Counted from the first letter of the stretch, positions 1 through 9,238 are shown. The stretch is DNA of 64,000 bases from an uncultured Bacilli bacterium (GCA_934148875.1 CAKPDJ010000001.1:1-64000), one strand, 5' to 3'. Notes: generated from the letters alone by a model not told the origin. Program-made: numbers and translations.

Positions 1-60
1 ATTATATTCTTCTTTAGTAGTATTGGTTATTAAAGTTACTTTTATTTTTCTTAATTCCAT
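1..60 (-). CDS. 5' end of an unidentified protein (partial)
   Basis: On the minus strand an ATG at 58-60 opens a frame of 20 codons (MELRKIKVTLITNTTKEEYN) that runs off the left edge without a stop. Upstream there is only a weak GTGG-type ribosome binding site. Too little is visible to assign a family, and the frame may be fortuitous. Confidence 0.3.
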   Translation of the reverse strand, partial: MELRKIKVTLITNTTKEEYN

Positions 61-222
61 AATTCACCACATCAAAATTTCTAAGCCCAATTATAACATA
101 AGATTAAATAAATGCAATAATATTTATAAAATTCAGGTAAAAAGCTCAAAATAAAAATTGAAATTAACATTACACTTTTTATAGATTATTTTTAATTAAC
201 TAAATATATATTTTTTATTTTT

Positions 223-228
223 TATAAT
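223..228 (+). promoter_or_regulatory. candidate -10 box for the PBP gene
   Basis: A TATAAT hexamer lies about 50 bases before the PBP start, in a 219-base AT-rich gap that holds no gene. No convincing -35 is seen. A strong GGAGG ribosome binding site follows at about 269-274. Confidence 0.4.
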
Positions 229-279
229 ACATATTTCTTCTAATTCTTTTCATACTAAGACTAGAGTTAGGAGGTTGTC

Positions 280-2244
280 ATGAAAAAATTTAAAAGATTA
301 AAAACAGTATTAAAAGTTTTAGTGTTGGCAATTTCTTTAGGAATAGTTAGTTTTTTAGGACTTATATTATATATTAAAATGAGTCCTCGATTAGAAATTA
401 AATCTGCTAATGCTTTTTTAATGTATGATAGTAATAATGAATTATTCTTTCAAGGAAGTGGCTCTCAAGAATGGGTTTCACTTGATAATATTTCTAATAA
501 TGTTATTATGGCTACTATTAATACTGAGGATCAACACTTTTATAAACATTTTGGTTTTGATCCTTTACGTATTATGAAAGCTTTATATGTTAATATAACT
601 TCTGGTAGTACTAAAGAAGGGGCTAGTACTATATCTCAACAATATGCTAAAAATTTATTTTTGGATTTTGATAAGACTTGGGAACGTAAAATTAATGAAA
701 TGTGGCTTACTTTAAAACTAGAAGTTGGTTATAGTAAAAATGAAATATTAGAAGGTTATCTAAATACTATTAATTATGGACATGGTATGTATGGCATTCA
801 AAATGCTAGTCAATTTTATTTTGATAAAAATGCTAGTGATTTAACTTTGGCTGAAGCTGCATTATTAGTTGGGATACCAAAATCACCTTCTAATTATTCA
901 CCACTCGTTAATTTTGATTTAGCTAAGAAAAGACAAATTAATATTTTGTATAGTCTATATAAGAATAAGAAAATTACTGAAGATGAATATAATCAGGCTG
1001 TTAGTGAAGAACTTAAAATAGTTGGAGAAAAAAATTATCAACAATTATCTACTATCATGTATTACCAAGATGCTGTAATGAGGGAATTAAAAACTATTAA
1101 AGCTATTCCTGATACGTATCTAGATACTGGCGGTATTAGAATATATACTAATTTAGATACTAATGCTCAGAAAATACTTGAGGATAGTATTAAGGATAAT
1201 TTAAGTAAAAATAATGAATTACAAGTTGCTGGTGTTATGATGGAACCTAATTCTGGTAAGATAATTGCTTTGGTTGGTGGTAGAGATTATAGTACTAGTC
1301 AATATAACCGTGCTTATCAGTCAGCTAGGCAGGTAGGATCTACTATGAAACCTTTTTTATATTATTCTGCACTTGAAAATGGTTTTACAGCAAGTACTAC
1401 TTTTATGAGCAGTGAAACAACGTTTACTTTTGCAAACAACAAGACTTATTCTCCACAGAACGCTGGTGGTAATTACGGTAATAAGCCTATATCTTTAGCT
1501 ACTGCTATTAGTTATTCGGATAATATCTATGCAGTTAAAACGCATATGTTTTTAGGTGAAGATTCTTTAGTTAATATGTCAAGAAGACTCGGAATAACAG
1601 CAAAACTTGATGAGGTACCATCTTTACCTCTTGGAACTGCTAGTATTAATATTATTGAAATGGCTAGTGCTTATTCTAGTTTCGCTAATGAAGGATATAA
1701 AGTGGATGGATATTTAATTTCTAAAGTTGAAGATCTTAGAGGTAATGTGTTATATGAGAGAAAAAATAAAAAGGAAAATATTTTAAATAAGAGTCTTACT
1801 TTTATATTGAGTGATTTATTAACTAGTACTTATGATTCTAGTTTTATTGATTACAATTATCCAACAGCTTTGGGAATAGCTCCTAAAATCAAGCATAAGT
1901 TGGCGTTAAAAAGTGGTACTACTGATACTGATAGCTGGTCTATCGGATATAATAAAGAAATAACTACCGCTATTTGGGTTGGGTATGATGATAATAAAAG
2001 TCTTAATGTAAGTGATTTTAAGTATTCTAAGAATATTTGGGTTGATACAATTGAGGGTTACTTAAAAAATCATGAGGATAGTTGGTATAAACAACCAAGC
2101 AATGTAGTTGGAGTACTTGTTAATCCTATTACAGGTAGACCTGCTAAAGAAAGTGATGAGCATAAGAAAATAATGTATTATGTTCGTGGAACTGAGCCGA
2201 CTGATGCTGATCCTGTTTTTGATGAAATAATGGAAGATAATTAA
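280..2244 (+). CDS. bifunctional class A penicillin-binding protein (PBP1A/PBP2d type)
   Basis: This enzyme polymerises lipid II into glycan strands and cross-links the peptides on the outer face of the membrane. At 654 aa it has a basic N-terminus and one membrane anchor at about residues 11-33. A GT51 glycosyltransferase domain follows, with catalytic E83 in TEDQHFYKHFG and the GASTISQQ motif near 114. A transpeptidase domain carries STMK (S354, K357), SDN (S413-N415) and KSGT (K544-T547), the three active-site boxes. The start is fixed by TAGGAGGTTGTC just before ATG. The gene is on the plus strand, against replication, followed by gerQ and a LemA-like gene. Its place next to gerQ recalls spore-related class A PBPs such as PbpG, but the sequence alone cannot tell a spore role from a vegetative one. 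Confidence 0.93.
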   Translation: MKKFKRLKTVLKVLVLAISLGIVSFLGLILYIKMSPRLEIKSANAFLMYDSNNELFFQGSGSQEWVSLDNISNNVIMATINTEDQHFYKHFGFDPLRIMKALYVNITSGSTKEGASTISQQYAKNLFLDFDKTWERKINEMWLTLKLEVGYSKNEILEGYLNTINYGHGMYGIQNASQFYFDKNASDLTLAEAALLVGIPKSPSNYSPLVNFDLAKKRQINILYSLYKNKKITEDEYNQAVSEELKIVGEKNYQQLSTIMYYQDAVMRELKTIKAIPDTYLDTGGIRIYTNLDTNAQKILEDSIKDNLSKNNELQVAGVMMEPNSGKIIALVGGRDYSTSQYNRAYQSARQVGSTMKPFLYYSALENGFTASTTFMSSETTFTFANNKTYSPQNAGGNYGNKPISLATAISYSDNIYAVKTHMFLGEDSLVNMSRRLGITAKLDEVPSLPLGTASINIIEMASAYSSFANEGYKVDGYLISKVEDLRGNVLYERKNKKENILNKSLTFILSDLLTSTYDSSFIDYNYPTALGIAPKIKHKLALKSGTTDTDSWSIGYNKEITTAIWVGYDDNKSLNVSDFKYSKNIWVDTIEGYLKNHEDSWYKQPSNVVGVLVNPITGRPAKESDEHKKIMYYVRGTEPTDADPVFDEIMEDN

Positions 2245-2300
2245 TTTACTACATAAATTCTTCTTTTCTTACATAAAGTTAGATAGAAAGAGGAGATATT

Positions 2301-2660
2301 ATGAATCAAGGTTATAATAATTTAGGAATAAGTAATCCTACTTATATTCCTAATCAAAGTACTTATCCACCATATATGAATATTCCAGGATATACTAATA
2401 ATAGTCAACAACAAACTACTACTCAAAATAGAGTTGATCCAGTTTATGTGGAAAACATCTTTAGTAAAAACCATGGTAAGTTAGTTCATATATATTTATC
2501 TTATCCTGACTCACTTGAATGGAGAGATAGAGTATTTGATGGTACAATATTAGCAAGTGGTAAAGATTATTTACTTCTTAGAGATATGGATGGTAAAAAT
2601 ATATTACTTTGGCTTATTTATATAAATTACGCAATATTTGATGAAGAAATTTCTTATTAA
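2301..2660 (+). CDS. gerQ: GerQ-family spore coat protein
   Basis: In Bacillus, GerQ is a coat protein cross-linked by transglutaminase and needed for the cortex lytic enzyme CwlJ to work in germination. This 119-aa protein has the family layout: a low-complexity N-terminus rich in N, Q, Y, P and T (1-45), then the conserved domain beginning YVENIFSKNHGKLVHIY and including the EWRDRVFDG and IYINYAIFDEEI segments. It lacks the short tail after the DEEI motif seen in B. subtilis. An AGAGGAGA ribosome binding site precedes the ATG. Whether this organism makes spores cannot be read from the window; BofA at 55867 is a second sporulation-family gene. Family assignment comes from recalled B. subtilis GerQ sequence. 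Confidence 0.85.
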   Translation: MNQGYNNLGISNPTYIPNQSTYPPYMNIPGYTNNSQQQTTTQNRVDPVYVENIFSKNHGKLVHIYLSYPDSLEWRDRVFDGTILASGKDYLLLRDMDGKNILLWLIYINYAIFDEEISY

Positions 2661-2729
2661 AGAGATTTCTTTTATTTACTAAAAATATAATTAATGATAA
2701 AATAACATATATAAGATAGGTGATTATAT

Positions 2730-3272
2730 ATGTATTATGTTATAGTAGCTATATGTGCTTTAGTTATGTTATTTATTATGTTTGAAATTAGTTTTTATAA
2801 TAAATTCCAATTATTATTAATTAAAATTCATGAATCTTTAAATAATATCGATATATTGTTTGAAAAAAAATATAATTTGTTGGAAAGATCTGTAAATATT
2901 ATTAAAGAAAGTGATAAAAAATATAAAGATATTGATGTATTAAACAATTTGGTTAAGAAAAAAAGTCAAAAAATTGACCGTTTTGAATTAAATCATGAAT
3001 TAACAGTTGCGTTACGTGAATATTATAGTCTTCTAGATTTAGATAAGAAGTTGGCTGAAAATAGTGCTTTAAAAAATATTAATGAAGACTTAACTGATAT
3101 TGATAATGACTTAAATGCTGCTAAGAAATATTATAATGATAATATTGTTTTATATAATAATTTAATTAGTTCTATACCTTCTAATTTAGTAGCTATAATA
3201 TTTAAATATAAAAAGAAAGATTTTTTTAAAGAGGAAAAAATAGAAACATTAGAGATTTTAAAAGAAAAATAA
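2730..3272 (+). CDS. LemA-family membrane protein
   Basis: A 180-aa protein with one N-terminal membrane segment (about 1-22) and a mostly helical body, the LemA layout of outside N-terminus plus cytoplasmic helical bundle. The C-terminal YYNDNIVLYNNLISSIPSNL followed by VAIIFKYKKKDFF matches the family signature (YNxxIxxFPSNLxAxxFxFKxxxFF). The early LemA half is divergent, with N-N-I-D-I-L-F-E-K-K-Y-N-L in place of N-x-x-x-Q-L-K-R-R-x-D-L. The molecular function of LemA proteins is unsettled. It follows gerQ by 69 bases and ends in a bidirectional terminator shared with the convergent gene. Confidence 0.8.
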   Translation: MYYVIVAICALVMLFIMFEISFYNKFQLLLIKIHESLNNIDILFEKKYNLLERSVNIIKESDKKYKDIDVLNNLVKKKSQKIDRFELNHELTVALREYYSLLDLDKKLAENSALKNINEDLTDIDNDLNAAKKYYNDNIVLYNNLISSIPSNLVAIIFKYKKKDFFKEEKIETLEILKEK

Positions 3273-3301
3273 CATATCGTAGTTTGATATGTTATTTTTC
3301 T
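3263..3301. terminator. bidirectional terminator
   Basis: A perfect 16-bp stem (3263-3278 with 3286-3301) around a 7-base loop, with A and T tracts at both ends. It spans the stops of the two convergent genes, so it can terminate both. Confidence 0.85.
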
Positions 3302-4902
3302 ATATTATTTTGTTGTAGAGCTAGGACCTTTCTTTTAATTTCTTTGTTTTCTTTTAATGTAGTAGGTAGTTCCTCATATTCTACCTCTATAGAAGATTTT
3401 AAATCGGAAGCCTGACTATATAATGTTGCTACTTCTTGTTTAGCCTCTAATGCCTTTTGTTTTTCGGCAAGTAATTTTTGTTTACCTTCTATAATAATTG
3501 TTTTTAGAGTTTTTAATGATTTACCCTCCTTCATAATAGTTAGGAAAATGAATTGATCACAAAGTATAATAAAGGCTGAGAAGGAACTTGCACAGATAAT
3601 CCATGTGCCAATATTTAAATTTAAATTATAATCTTCCCTATCTTGTATTTGTTTAGTAATAATATATTCGCTTTCTTCATATTCATGATTTGGCTTGGTA
3701 GAAATTTTTTCTATTTTCTCTGTAGTTGTAGCCTCTTCTTTAAAATTTGATGTTAGGTAATCCCTAATATCATCATAATCAATATCTAGGTTATCTAGTT
3801 CATAGGTATAAATACTTCTTTTATAATTGGTTTTTAAAAAGCCACCCTTTTCCCATGGTTGATATTCTACTAGTGTGATACTATCTTCTGTTTCTGGGAG
3901 ATACTCTATACTAGAGCTAATATCATCTGTGCTCGAATCATAAACTGTAGTAACTGTTTTATATTCTTTTGTTTCATCTGGTTTTAATTTAATACTCGAT
4001 ATAGCTATTAATCCTGCAACTAATCCCCAATTGACAGCTATAGCAATTTTTCTTTTTCTTCTTTTTCTTTTATTGCCATTGATTGCTGATTGCATATTTT
4101 CTACTCGTTGGTCGCAAGATTTAGAGGATCTTTCTTTCTTCTTTAATTCTTTTTGCATATCATTATATTCATCTAGTTTTTCTAAAATCTGATCTTGTTT
4201 TTTAGAAGTTAATATACTGTCTTCATCTGATGTTAGCATTACAATTAAGTTTTTATCTAAATAATGGATATCAGAAAAACCATGTTGATTTATTTCTTGT
4301 ATTTTTCTTTCTACTTCCTTCTTATTATCTTTATCTGCTATTTGGGAAATATCTTCTTTTATTAACATAACAATGTAAGAAATATCAGTAGTATCTATTT
4401 TTATATATTCTAATAGCGCACTATCTTTTTTGACTGATAATTCTAACTTAATTCCTTTATAAATTAATTTATAAATTTTTTCTACTAATTTTTCGTTTTC
4501 ATCATAATTAATAGTTGGCGTTTTTTTCATTTGAAGTAATAAATTTTGCATATCAGTTATGATATCTGATATTTCATATTCATCAATATTTTTTAATTTT
4601 TTATTTAATAATTGGCATTTTACAGTTAATTTATAAAAATGTTCGTGTTCTTTAACTAGCTGGTCATTTAATATATCTAATCTTTTAATTGCATTTCCGT
4701 AGATTGCATTTAAACTTTCCTGTAAAAAATAATCAGGATTTGCGAAATTTTGATATGCTTCATCCGACTTTTCAGTTGTTTCTTCCTCTATTTTTTTTAA
4801 TATTTCTTCATAATTGTCACAGTCAAAATCAATTGACTTTAGCTGTTTAATATTATCTTTTATTTCTATTAATTTTGCTTTATATACTAGTATTATATTC
4901 AT
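3292..4902 (-). CDS. unknown large coiled-coil membrane protein
   Basis: I do not recognise a family for this 536-aa protein. The first ~270 residues are highly charged and predicted helical/coiled coil. A strongly basic stretch (NKRKRRKRK, near 277) precedes membrane segment 1 at about 285-305. An acidic, Ser/Thr-rich region of ~130 residues follows, probably extracytoplasmic, then membrane segment 2 at about 428-455 and a C-terminal coiled coil rich in E, K, Q and A. The positive-inside rule places both coiled coils in the cytoplasm, with a single outer loop. An AGGGGG ribosome binding site supports the start. It is 26 bases downstream of ung, probably co-transcribed. The topology resembles tethering or envelope-sensing proteins, but no function is proposed. 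Confidence 0.75.
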   Translation of the reverse strand: MNIILVYKAKLIEIKDNIKQLKSIDFDCDNYEEILKKIEEETTEKSDEAYQNFANPDYFLQESLNAIYGNAIKRLDILNDQLVKEHEHFYKLTVKCQLLNKKLKNIDEYEISDIITDMQNLLLQMKKTPTINYDENEKLVEKIYKLIYKGIKLELSVKKDSALLEYIKIDTTDISYIVMLIKEDISQIADKDNKKEVERKIQEINQHGFSDIHYLDKNLIVMLTSDEDSILTSKKQDQILEKLDEYNDMQKELKKKERSSKSCDQRVENMQSAINGNKRKRRKRKIAIAVNWGLVAGLIAISSIKLKPDETKEYKTVTTVYDSSTDDISSSIEYLPETEDSITLVEYQPWEKGGFLKTNYKRSIYTYELDNLDIDYDDIRDYLTSNFKEEATTTEKIEKISTKPNHEYEESEYIITKQIQDREDYNLNLNIGTWIICASSFSAFIILCDQFIFLTIMKEGKSLKTLKTIIIEGKQKLLAEKQKALEAKQEVATLYSQASDLKSSIEVEYEELPTTLKENKEIKRKVLALQQNNIEK

Positions 4903-4927
4903 TTTTTATTTTCCCCCTGAATACTAT

Positions 4928-5590
4928 TTATTTAATTTCCCAATTAATTGGCTTTAGTCCCTTGCTAACTAAAAAGTTATTAGTTTTAGAAAAGGGTTTA
5001 CTTCCAAAAAAACCATTATATGCTGAAAATGGTGATGGATGAGGAGATTCTATTATATAGTGAATGGGATTTGTGATCAATTTCTTTTTGCTTCTGGCAA
5101 AACTTCCCCATAGTATAAATACAACTGGAGTATTTTTCTCATTTATTTTCTTTATTACTTCATCTGTAAAAGTTTCCCAGCCTAAATCCTTATGGGATGC
5201 TGGTTTATTAGCTTCTACTGTTAGAACAGTATTTAATAATAATACTCCTTCTTCTGTCCATGGAACTAGACTACCATTTTGTGGTATTTGATAACCTAAA
5301 TCATCATGTAGCTCTTTAAAAATATTTTGAAGTGATGGTGGCTTTTGAATACCTGTTTTTACAGAAAATGATAACCCTTCGGCTTGATTTACACCATGAT
5401 AAGGATCTTGACCTAAAATAACTACTTTAGTATCTTTATATGAAGTGTTACGGAAAGCTTTAAAAATTTCCGTTTGTTTTGGATAAATTGTTTTAGTTTG
5501 ATATTCTTTTTTTATAAAATTTAATAGATTAATAAAATATTCTTTATTAGTCTCATCCCTTAATATAGTATCCCAATCATTTCCTATCAT
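4928..5590 (-). CDS. ung: uracil-DNA glycosylase
   Basis: Removes uracil from DNA to start base-excision repair. The 220-aa protein is the usual family-1 length. It carries the catalytic water-activating motif GQDPYHG with D62, and the minor-groove loop HPSPFS with H184 (Leu replaced by Phe in the loop, a change seen in some members). The uracil-pocket segment FILWGSFA is present near 158-165. The start has an AGGTGG site upstream. It stands between two unknown genes on the same strand. In B. subtilis ung is also not far from gerQ, which may be a trace of shared ancestry. Confidence 0.97.
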   Translation of the reverse strand: MIGNDWDTILRDETNKEYFINLLNFIKKEYQTKTIYPKQTEIFKAFRNTSYKDTKVVILGQDPYHGVNQAEGLSFSVKTGIQKPPSLQNIFKELHDDLGYQIPQNGSLVPWTEEGVLLLNTVLTVEANKPASHKDLGWETFTDEVIKKINEKNTPVVFILWGSFARSKKKLITNPIHYIIESPHPSPFSAYNGFFGSKPFSKTNNFLVSKGLKPINWEIK

Positions 5591-5619
5591 AATACCACCT
5601 ACTGTTTTATTGTATCATC

Positions 5620-6456
5620 TTATAGTTGTTTAAACAATCTCTTATAATCTGATTTTAATAATTCTAGATTTTCAGTGCCTATTGTTTCAGTATGTTCAAT
5701 CTTTCTATCATCTAGGGTTCTTTCTATACTTCTAGTTATATCATTTTTGAATTCGACTGTTACTGTTTTATTTGGTTCATTTATTACGTATTCGGTGATA
5801 ATTCCCTTATCAAGGTATATATATGCTAATGTATTTGTACCTGATGAAATATAAATACTGGTTCTTTGATGATTATGACCTAGAAGTGGTAATAAATTTT
5901 CCAGATTGAAGTTTTTTAATGTTTTTATTCTTTCTACCGCTTTTTTGAAACTGTCAATATTATCCATATTTTCACAACCATGGTAACTAAATAAATAATT
6001 TTTATCCTTTTCTTCTACTATTATCGTTGGTGAAGTAGATAATGGAGATTTTAATCTTATTATCCTATTTTCTGGTAAGATACAACTAATTTCTATCATA
6101 TTTAATTTATCAGTAGAACTATAACTTTTGTAGAAACTGCGATAAAAATCGTACTTGTAGATAAAATTACCATTTTCTCTTTGTAGAGTTAATTGAAAAG
6201 CTTTTCTATAATCTTCAGTAAGGGTAATACAACTATAGTAATCATAGAATTCAAAGATAGTATTATCTAAATCTTGTATCATGTATATAGTAGCATCATA
6301 TATAGTATCATCATCATTTGCATCATCAAAACGGTAACTCGTAATTTCAATTGGTTTAGTATTTTCAAAATTACCTAATACTCTTAGAAATTTTTCTAAT
6401 ACTTTTAGTCGTTTATCATCTTGATGAGATAATATTGATTTAGGAAAAATTATCAT
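5620..6456 (-). CDS. hypothetical protein
   Basis: No family recognised. The frame is open from an upstream alternative start at 6507, but the ATG at 6456 has an AAAGGA site at 9-base spacing and avoids overlap with the symporter gene, so I use it (278 aa: MIIFPKSILSHQ...). There is no membrane segment or signal peptide. The protein looks like an alternating alpha/beta cytosolic protein, with many aromatic residues in the middle (TIFEFYDYYSCITL) and a charged C-terminus. It lies 28 bases after the symporter stop and 29 before ung, so the genes are likely one operon. Confidence 0.7.
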   Translation of the reverse strand: MIIFPKSILSHQDDKRLKVLEKFLRVLGNFENTKPIEITSYRFDDANDDDTIYDATIYMIQDLDNTIFEFYDYYSCITLTEDYRKAFQLTLQRENGNFIYKYDFYRSFYKSYSSTDKLNMIEISCILPENRIIRLKSPLSTSPTIIVEEKDKNYLFSYHGCENMDNIDSFKKAVERIKTLKNFNLENLLPLLGHNHQRTSIYISSGTNTLAYIYLDKGIITEYVINEPNKTVTVEFKNDITRSIERTLDDRKIEHTETIGTENLELLKSDYKRLFKQL

Positions 6457-6484
6457 ACTATCACGTCCTTTGTGATGTATTATA

Positions 6485-7771
6485 CTATTTTTTATTTTTA
6501 TAATCAATTATTATTTCTCTACGCATTTTTAATAAAGCATACATATTAATAATAGCTAAAATAGCTACTAGTACATCTACCATACTCCATAATATAGTTG
6601 GACTGGTAATACTACCTATCATTAATAGTAATATAGTTACTATCTTTAATATGTTTATTTGTAGTGGTGATACATTTTTTAGTAGATATTTTAGACTGTT
6701 TTCACCATAATAATAACCTGCTATTATGGTAGAATATGCTAAGGATATGACAGATAACATTAAAATAATACTTCCTAAATTACCTAAGTGAAAATTAAGG
6801 GCATATTGGGTTAACTCTATACCATTCATGTTAGTAAAATTTAAGTTCGTATAGTCGGAAGTTAAAATTAGTAGGGCAGTTGATGTGCATACAATAAAAA
6901 CAGTAAAATAAATACCTAATATTTGAATTAATCCTAGGCCTATTTTATTAGTAGAATGTGAGCAAGATGAAGCGATTGAACCAGTACCAATACCTGCCTC
7001 TGTTGAAAATATACCTCTTTGCATACCAATGATAAAAGTAGATAGTATGCCCGTAGTAACTGATTTAATATTAAAGGCACTCATAATAATATTTAATAAT
7101 ACTGATGGTATTTTATCTATATTTATAATAATAATACTGATGCTTAATAACACATAACCTATTCCCATAATTGGCACTAGCTTACTAGTAATATTAATTA
7201 TTCTATCAAGTCCTTTCATAATTGATAGACCTGATACAATGGCTATTATGATACCAATAATAACAGTTTCTATATGACAGTATTCATGAACTAACTTACT
7301 GATTGTGTTAGCTTGAATGGTCATGAATCCTACAACATAGGCAAATATTACTAATATTGCATAAATAACTGCTAGTTTTTTATTTTTTAGACCTTTACTT
7401 ATATAAAATGCTGGTCCCCCTTTATATACATTATTATCTTTTTCTTGGTATTTTGCCCCTAAATAACTCTCACAAAAAGCATTAACTGATGTGATAATTC
7501 CTGATATCCAAATCCAAAAAACAGTACCAGGTCCACCAATATAAATAGCTAAGGCAATTCCAGCAAGGGAACCAACTCCTACTCTAGCTGCAAGAGACAT
7601 AGTTAAACTTTTAAAGGGCGAGATAGGTTCTTTTTCATCACTCTTGAAACCTGAAAATAAAGATTTAATTCTAATTTGAGGAAAATGTAGTCTTAAAGTA
7701 AAATATAAACCTCCACCCAATAGAAAAACAATAGCTATACTCCATAATATGTCAGTTATAATTTTTAGCAT
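6485..7771 (-). CDS. AGCS-family sodium:alanine/glycine symporter
   Basis: An integral membrane amino-acid:Na+ symporter of the AGCS (AlsT/DagA) family. The 428-aa protein has about ten hydrophobic segments. Family signatures visible are the N-terminal LHFPQIRIKSLF, SLAARVGVGSLAGIALAIYIGGPG (read in two parts; GVGSLAG and GGPGTVFW are diagnostic), CESYLGAKYQ with GGPAFYI, and the QRGIFSTEAGIGTGSIA motif. It is somewhat shorter than typical 450-480-aa members because of a trimmed C-terminus. Substrate (Ala, Gly or another small amino acid) cannot be decided. Directly downstream of the XRE gene on the same strand, it could be controlled by it. Confidence 0.92.
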   Translation of the reverse strand: MLKIITDILWSIAIVFLLGGGLYFTLRLHFPQIRIKSLFSGFKSDEKEPISPFKSLTMSLAARVGVGSLAGIALAIYIGGPGTVFWIWISGIITSVNAFCESYLGAKYQEKDNNVYKGGPAFYISKGLKNKKLAVIYAILVIFAYVVGFMTIQANTISKLVHEYCHIETVIIGIIIAIVSGLSIMKGLDRIINITSKLVPIMGIGYVLLSISIIIINIDKIPSVLLNIIMSAFNIKSVTTGILSTFIIGMQRGIFSTEAGIGTGSIASSCSHSTNKIGLGLIQILGIYFTVFIVCTSTALLILTSDYTNLNFTNMNGIELTQYALNFHLGNLGSIILMLSVISLAYSTIIAGYYYGENSLKYLLKNVSPLQINILKIVTILLLMIGSITSPTILWSMVDVLVAILAIINMYALLKMRREIIIDYKNKK

Positions 7772-7824
7772 ATCTTCACCTACTGCTAGTATATGGGAGA
7801 TAACAGATAAATAATGTCAAAAAA

Positions 7825-7845
7825 AATACTAAATTACTTAGTATT
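7825..7845 (-). terminator. terminator of the XRE gene
   Basis: AATACTAA/TTAGTATT, an 8-bp stem with a 5-base loop followed on the minus strand by a run of seven T. It overlaps the stop codon of the XRE gene. Confidence 0.8.
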
Positions 7846-8198
7846 TACTTTTTTAGTTGATTAGATATATCGGCTATGGCCCTATCAGGATCTATTAAAA
7901 ATTTTTCATATAATTTACTATCTTTTCTTAGTGATTCTATAATTTTAACATCTTCTTCTGATAAATTGATAATTCTATTATTTCGTTTGGGAAATTCTAA
8001 TTCCATTCCTATTAGCCATAGAAAATCTACTTCTAAGAAATTAGCCAATCTTATTAAGACATCTATAGGTGGAGTTCTTTTACCACTTTCATATAAACAT
8101 ACTTCTTGTTTACTTAGATAAATCCCTTTTCCTAATTCTTCTTGTGTCATATCACGATCTTCTCTAGTTTCTTTTAGACGCTTTTGAAATACTAACAT
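7845..8198 (-). CDS. XRE-family transcriptional regulator
   Basis: A 117-aa protein with an N-terminal Cro/C1-type helix-turn-helix at about residues 5-62. RLKETREDRDMTQEELGKGI, LSKQEVCLYESGKRTPPIDV and LANFLEVDFLWLIG are the hallmarks. The C-terminal ~50 residues are charged and may form the dimer or sensing part; no metal or protease motif is seen. It is transcribed away from the BtaA-like gene, and the intergenic region holds an inverted repeat covering its own -10, which suggests autorepression and control of the divergent gene. Ligand unknown. Confidence 0.88.
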   Translation of the reverse strand: MLVFQKRLKETREDRDMTQEELGKGIYLSKQEVCLYESGKRTPPIDVLIRLANFLEVDFLWLIGMELEFPKRNNRIINLSEEDVKIIESLRKDSKLYEKFLIDPDRAIADISNQLKK

Positions 8199-8217
8199 AT
8201 AATCCCCTTACCTTAAG

Positions 8218-8268
8218 ATAAGTTAATTATATGTAAATTTAGAAGCGTTATGTTGAAAGTTAACTTAT
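8218..8268. promoter_or_regulatory. candidate operator of the XRE regulator
   Basis: ATAAGTTAA (8218-8226) and its exact inverse TTAACTTAT (8260-8268) lie 33 bases apart in the divergent promoter region. The left half overlaps the minus-strand -10 TATAAT of the XRE gene (8226-8231). Pairing of two half-sites is an inference; the 42-bp centre-to-centre distance is four helical turns, which would fit looping or two dimers. Confidence 0.5.
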
Positions 8269-8306
8269 TGTATACTTATTTTTTTATTTACTTACTTTTA
8301 GATATG

Positions 8307-8315
8307 TGTTACAAT
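8307..8315 (+). promoter_or_regulatory. extended -10 promoter of the BtaA-like gene
   Basis: TGTTACAAT fits the TGnTAnAAT extended -10. The transcript would start near 8322, just before the GGTGG site and ATG at 8339, which argues against the longer GTG-initiated frame at 8306 because that codon would lie upstream of the transcription start. Confidence 0.5.
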
Positions 8316-8338
8316 ATCCGGCAATATGTGGTGGTTGT

Positions 8339-9238
8339 ATGGATAATTTAACTTATAATATAGATAAAATATTAAAATGTAATAAAGGGCTTAGTAGTGA
8401 ATTTGGAAAATATTCTAGAATTTATTTTCATACTACGGAAAACATTATTGGATTTTTGCGATGTTTTGATTTGAAAGACAAGGATATTCTTACTGTAGCA
8501 GGTTCAGGGGATCAAATGCTTAATGCTTACTTGATGGGAGCCAAAAATGTCACTTATTTTGATATTAATCCTTTAGCTTTTGCACAAGTTCAACTTAAAA
8601 GAGGGGCCGTTTGCAGTCTAAGTTACGATGAATATTTAGATTTCTTTTTTGATAATAATTGTTTAGACTGGCATCTTTTTGAAAAATCACAGGGCTATCT
8701 TGATGAAAATACTTTAGAATTATTTAATTATCTTTATAGTAATTATACACCTCAAGAAATATACAATTCTATATATTATCAAATTCCCTACGATATAGAT
8801 AATATAAGGAGGATGAATGATTATTTAGATAGAGATAATTATGCTAAGCTGGGTATGATTTTAAAAGAAAAAACTCCTACTTTTATTGAATCTGATATTA
8901 CTCAATTAAAGAGTAAAATTGATCAGTTAAAATTTGATATGATACTTTTTTCTAACATTAGTGATAGTATTAATAAAATTTATACTGGTGATGACTTAGA
9001 AATACTTAAAAAGTATAAACGCTTGATACATAGCTTCATTAAATCATTAAATAGCTTTGGTACTATCCAAGTAGGATACATATATGATTATTATCGTAAA
9101 AGACAAGATAGTTTATTTGCATGTAATAGTAAGAGAAATTCTATATTTACTAGTGATGAATTTCATGATATAAGTGTTGAATCATATAGATGGCATTCTG
9201 ATAGTGATAAAGTTATTATTTATCAAAAGACAAAGTAA
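8339..9238 (+). CDS. BtaA/DUF3419-like SAM-binding protein
   Basis: This 299-aa protein has a Rossmann-like SAM site near residue 50: DILTVAGSGDQMLNAYLMGA then VTYFDINPLAFAQVQLK. This resembles the glycine loop and acidic second strand of the DUF3419 family, which includes BtaA, the 3-amino-3-carboxypropyl transferase of betaine-lipid synthesis. Overall similarity to BtaA appears limited to the SAM-binding core, so the substrate is unknown; a generic methyltransferase is possible. I start at the ATG preceded by GTGGTGG. It is on the plus strand, divergent from the XRE regulator and convergent with the ABC permease, so it looks like an independent cassette with its own regulator. Confidence 0.7.
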   Translation: MDNLTYNIDKILKCNKGLSSEFGKYSRIYFHTTENIIGFLRCFDLKDKDILTVAGSGDQMLNAYLMGAKNVTYFDINPLAFAQVQLKRGAVCSLSYDEYLDFFFDNNCLDWHLFEKSQGYLDENTLELFNYLYSNYTPQEIYNSIYYQIPYDIDNIRRMNDYLDRDNYAKLGMILKEKTPTFIESDITQLKSKIDQLKFDMILFSNISDSINKIYTGDDLEILKKYKRLIHSFIKSLNSFGTIQVGYIYDYYRKRQDSLFACNSKRNSIFTSDEFHDISVESYRWHSDSDKVIIYQKTK

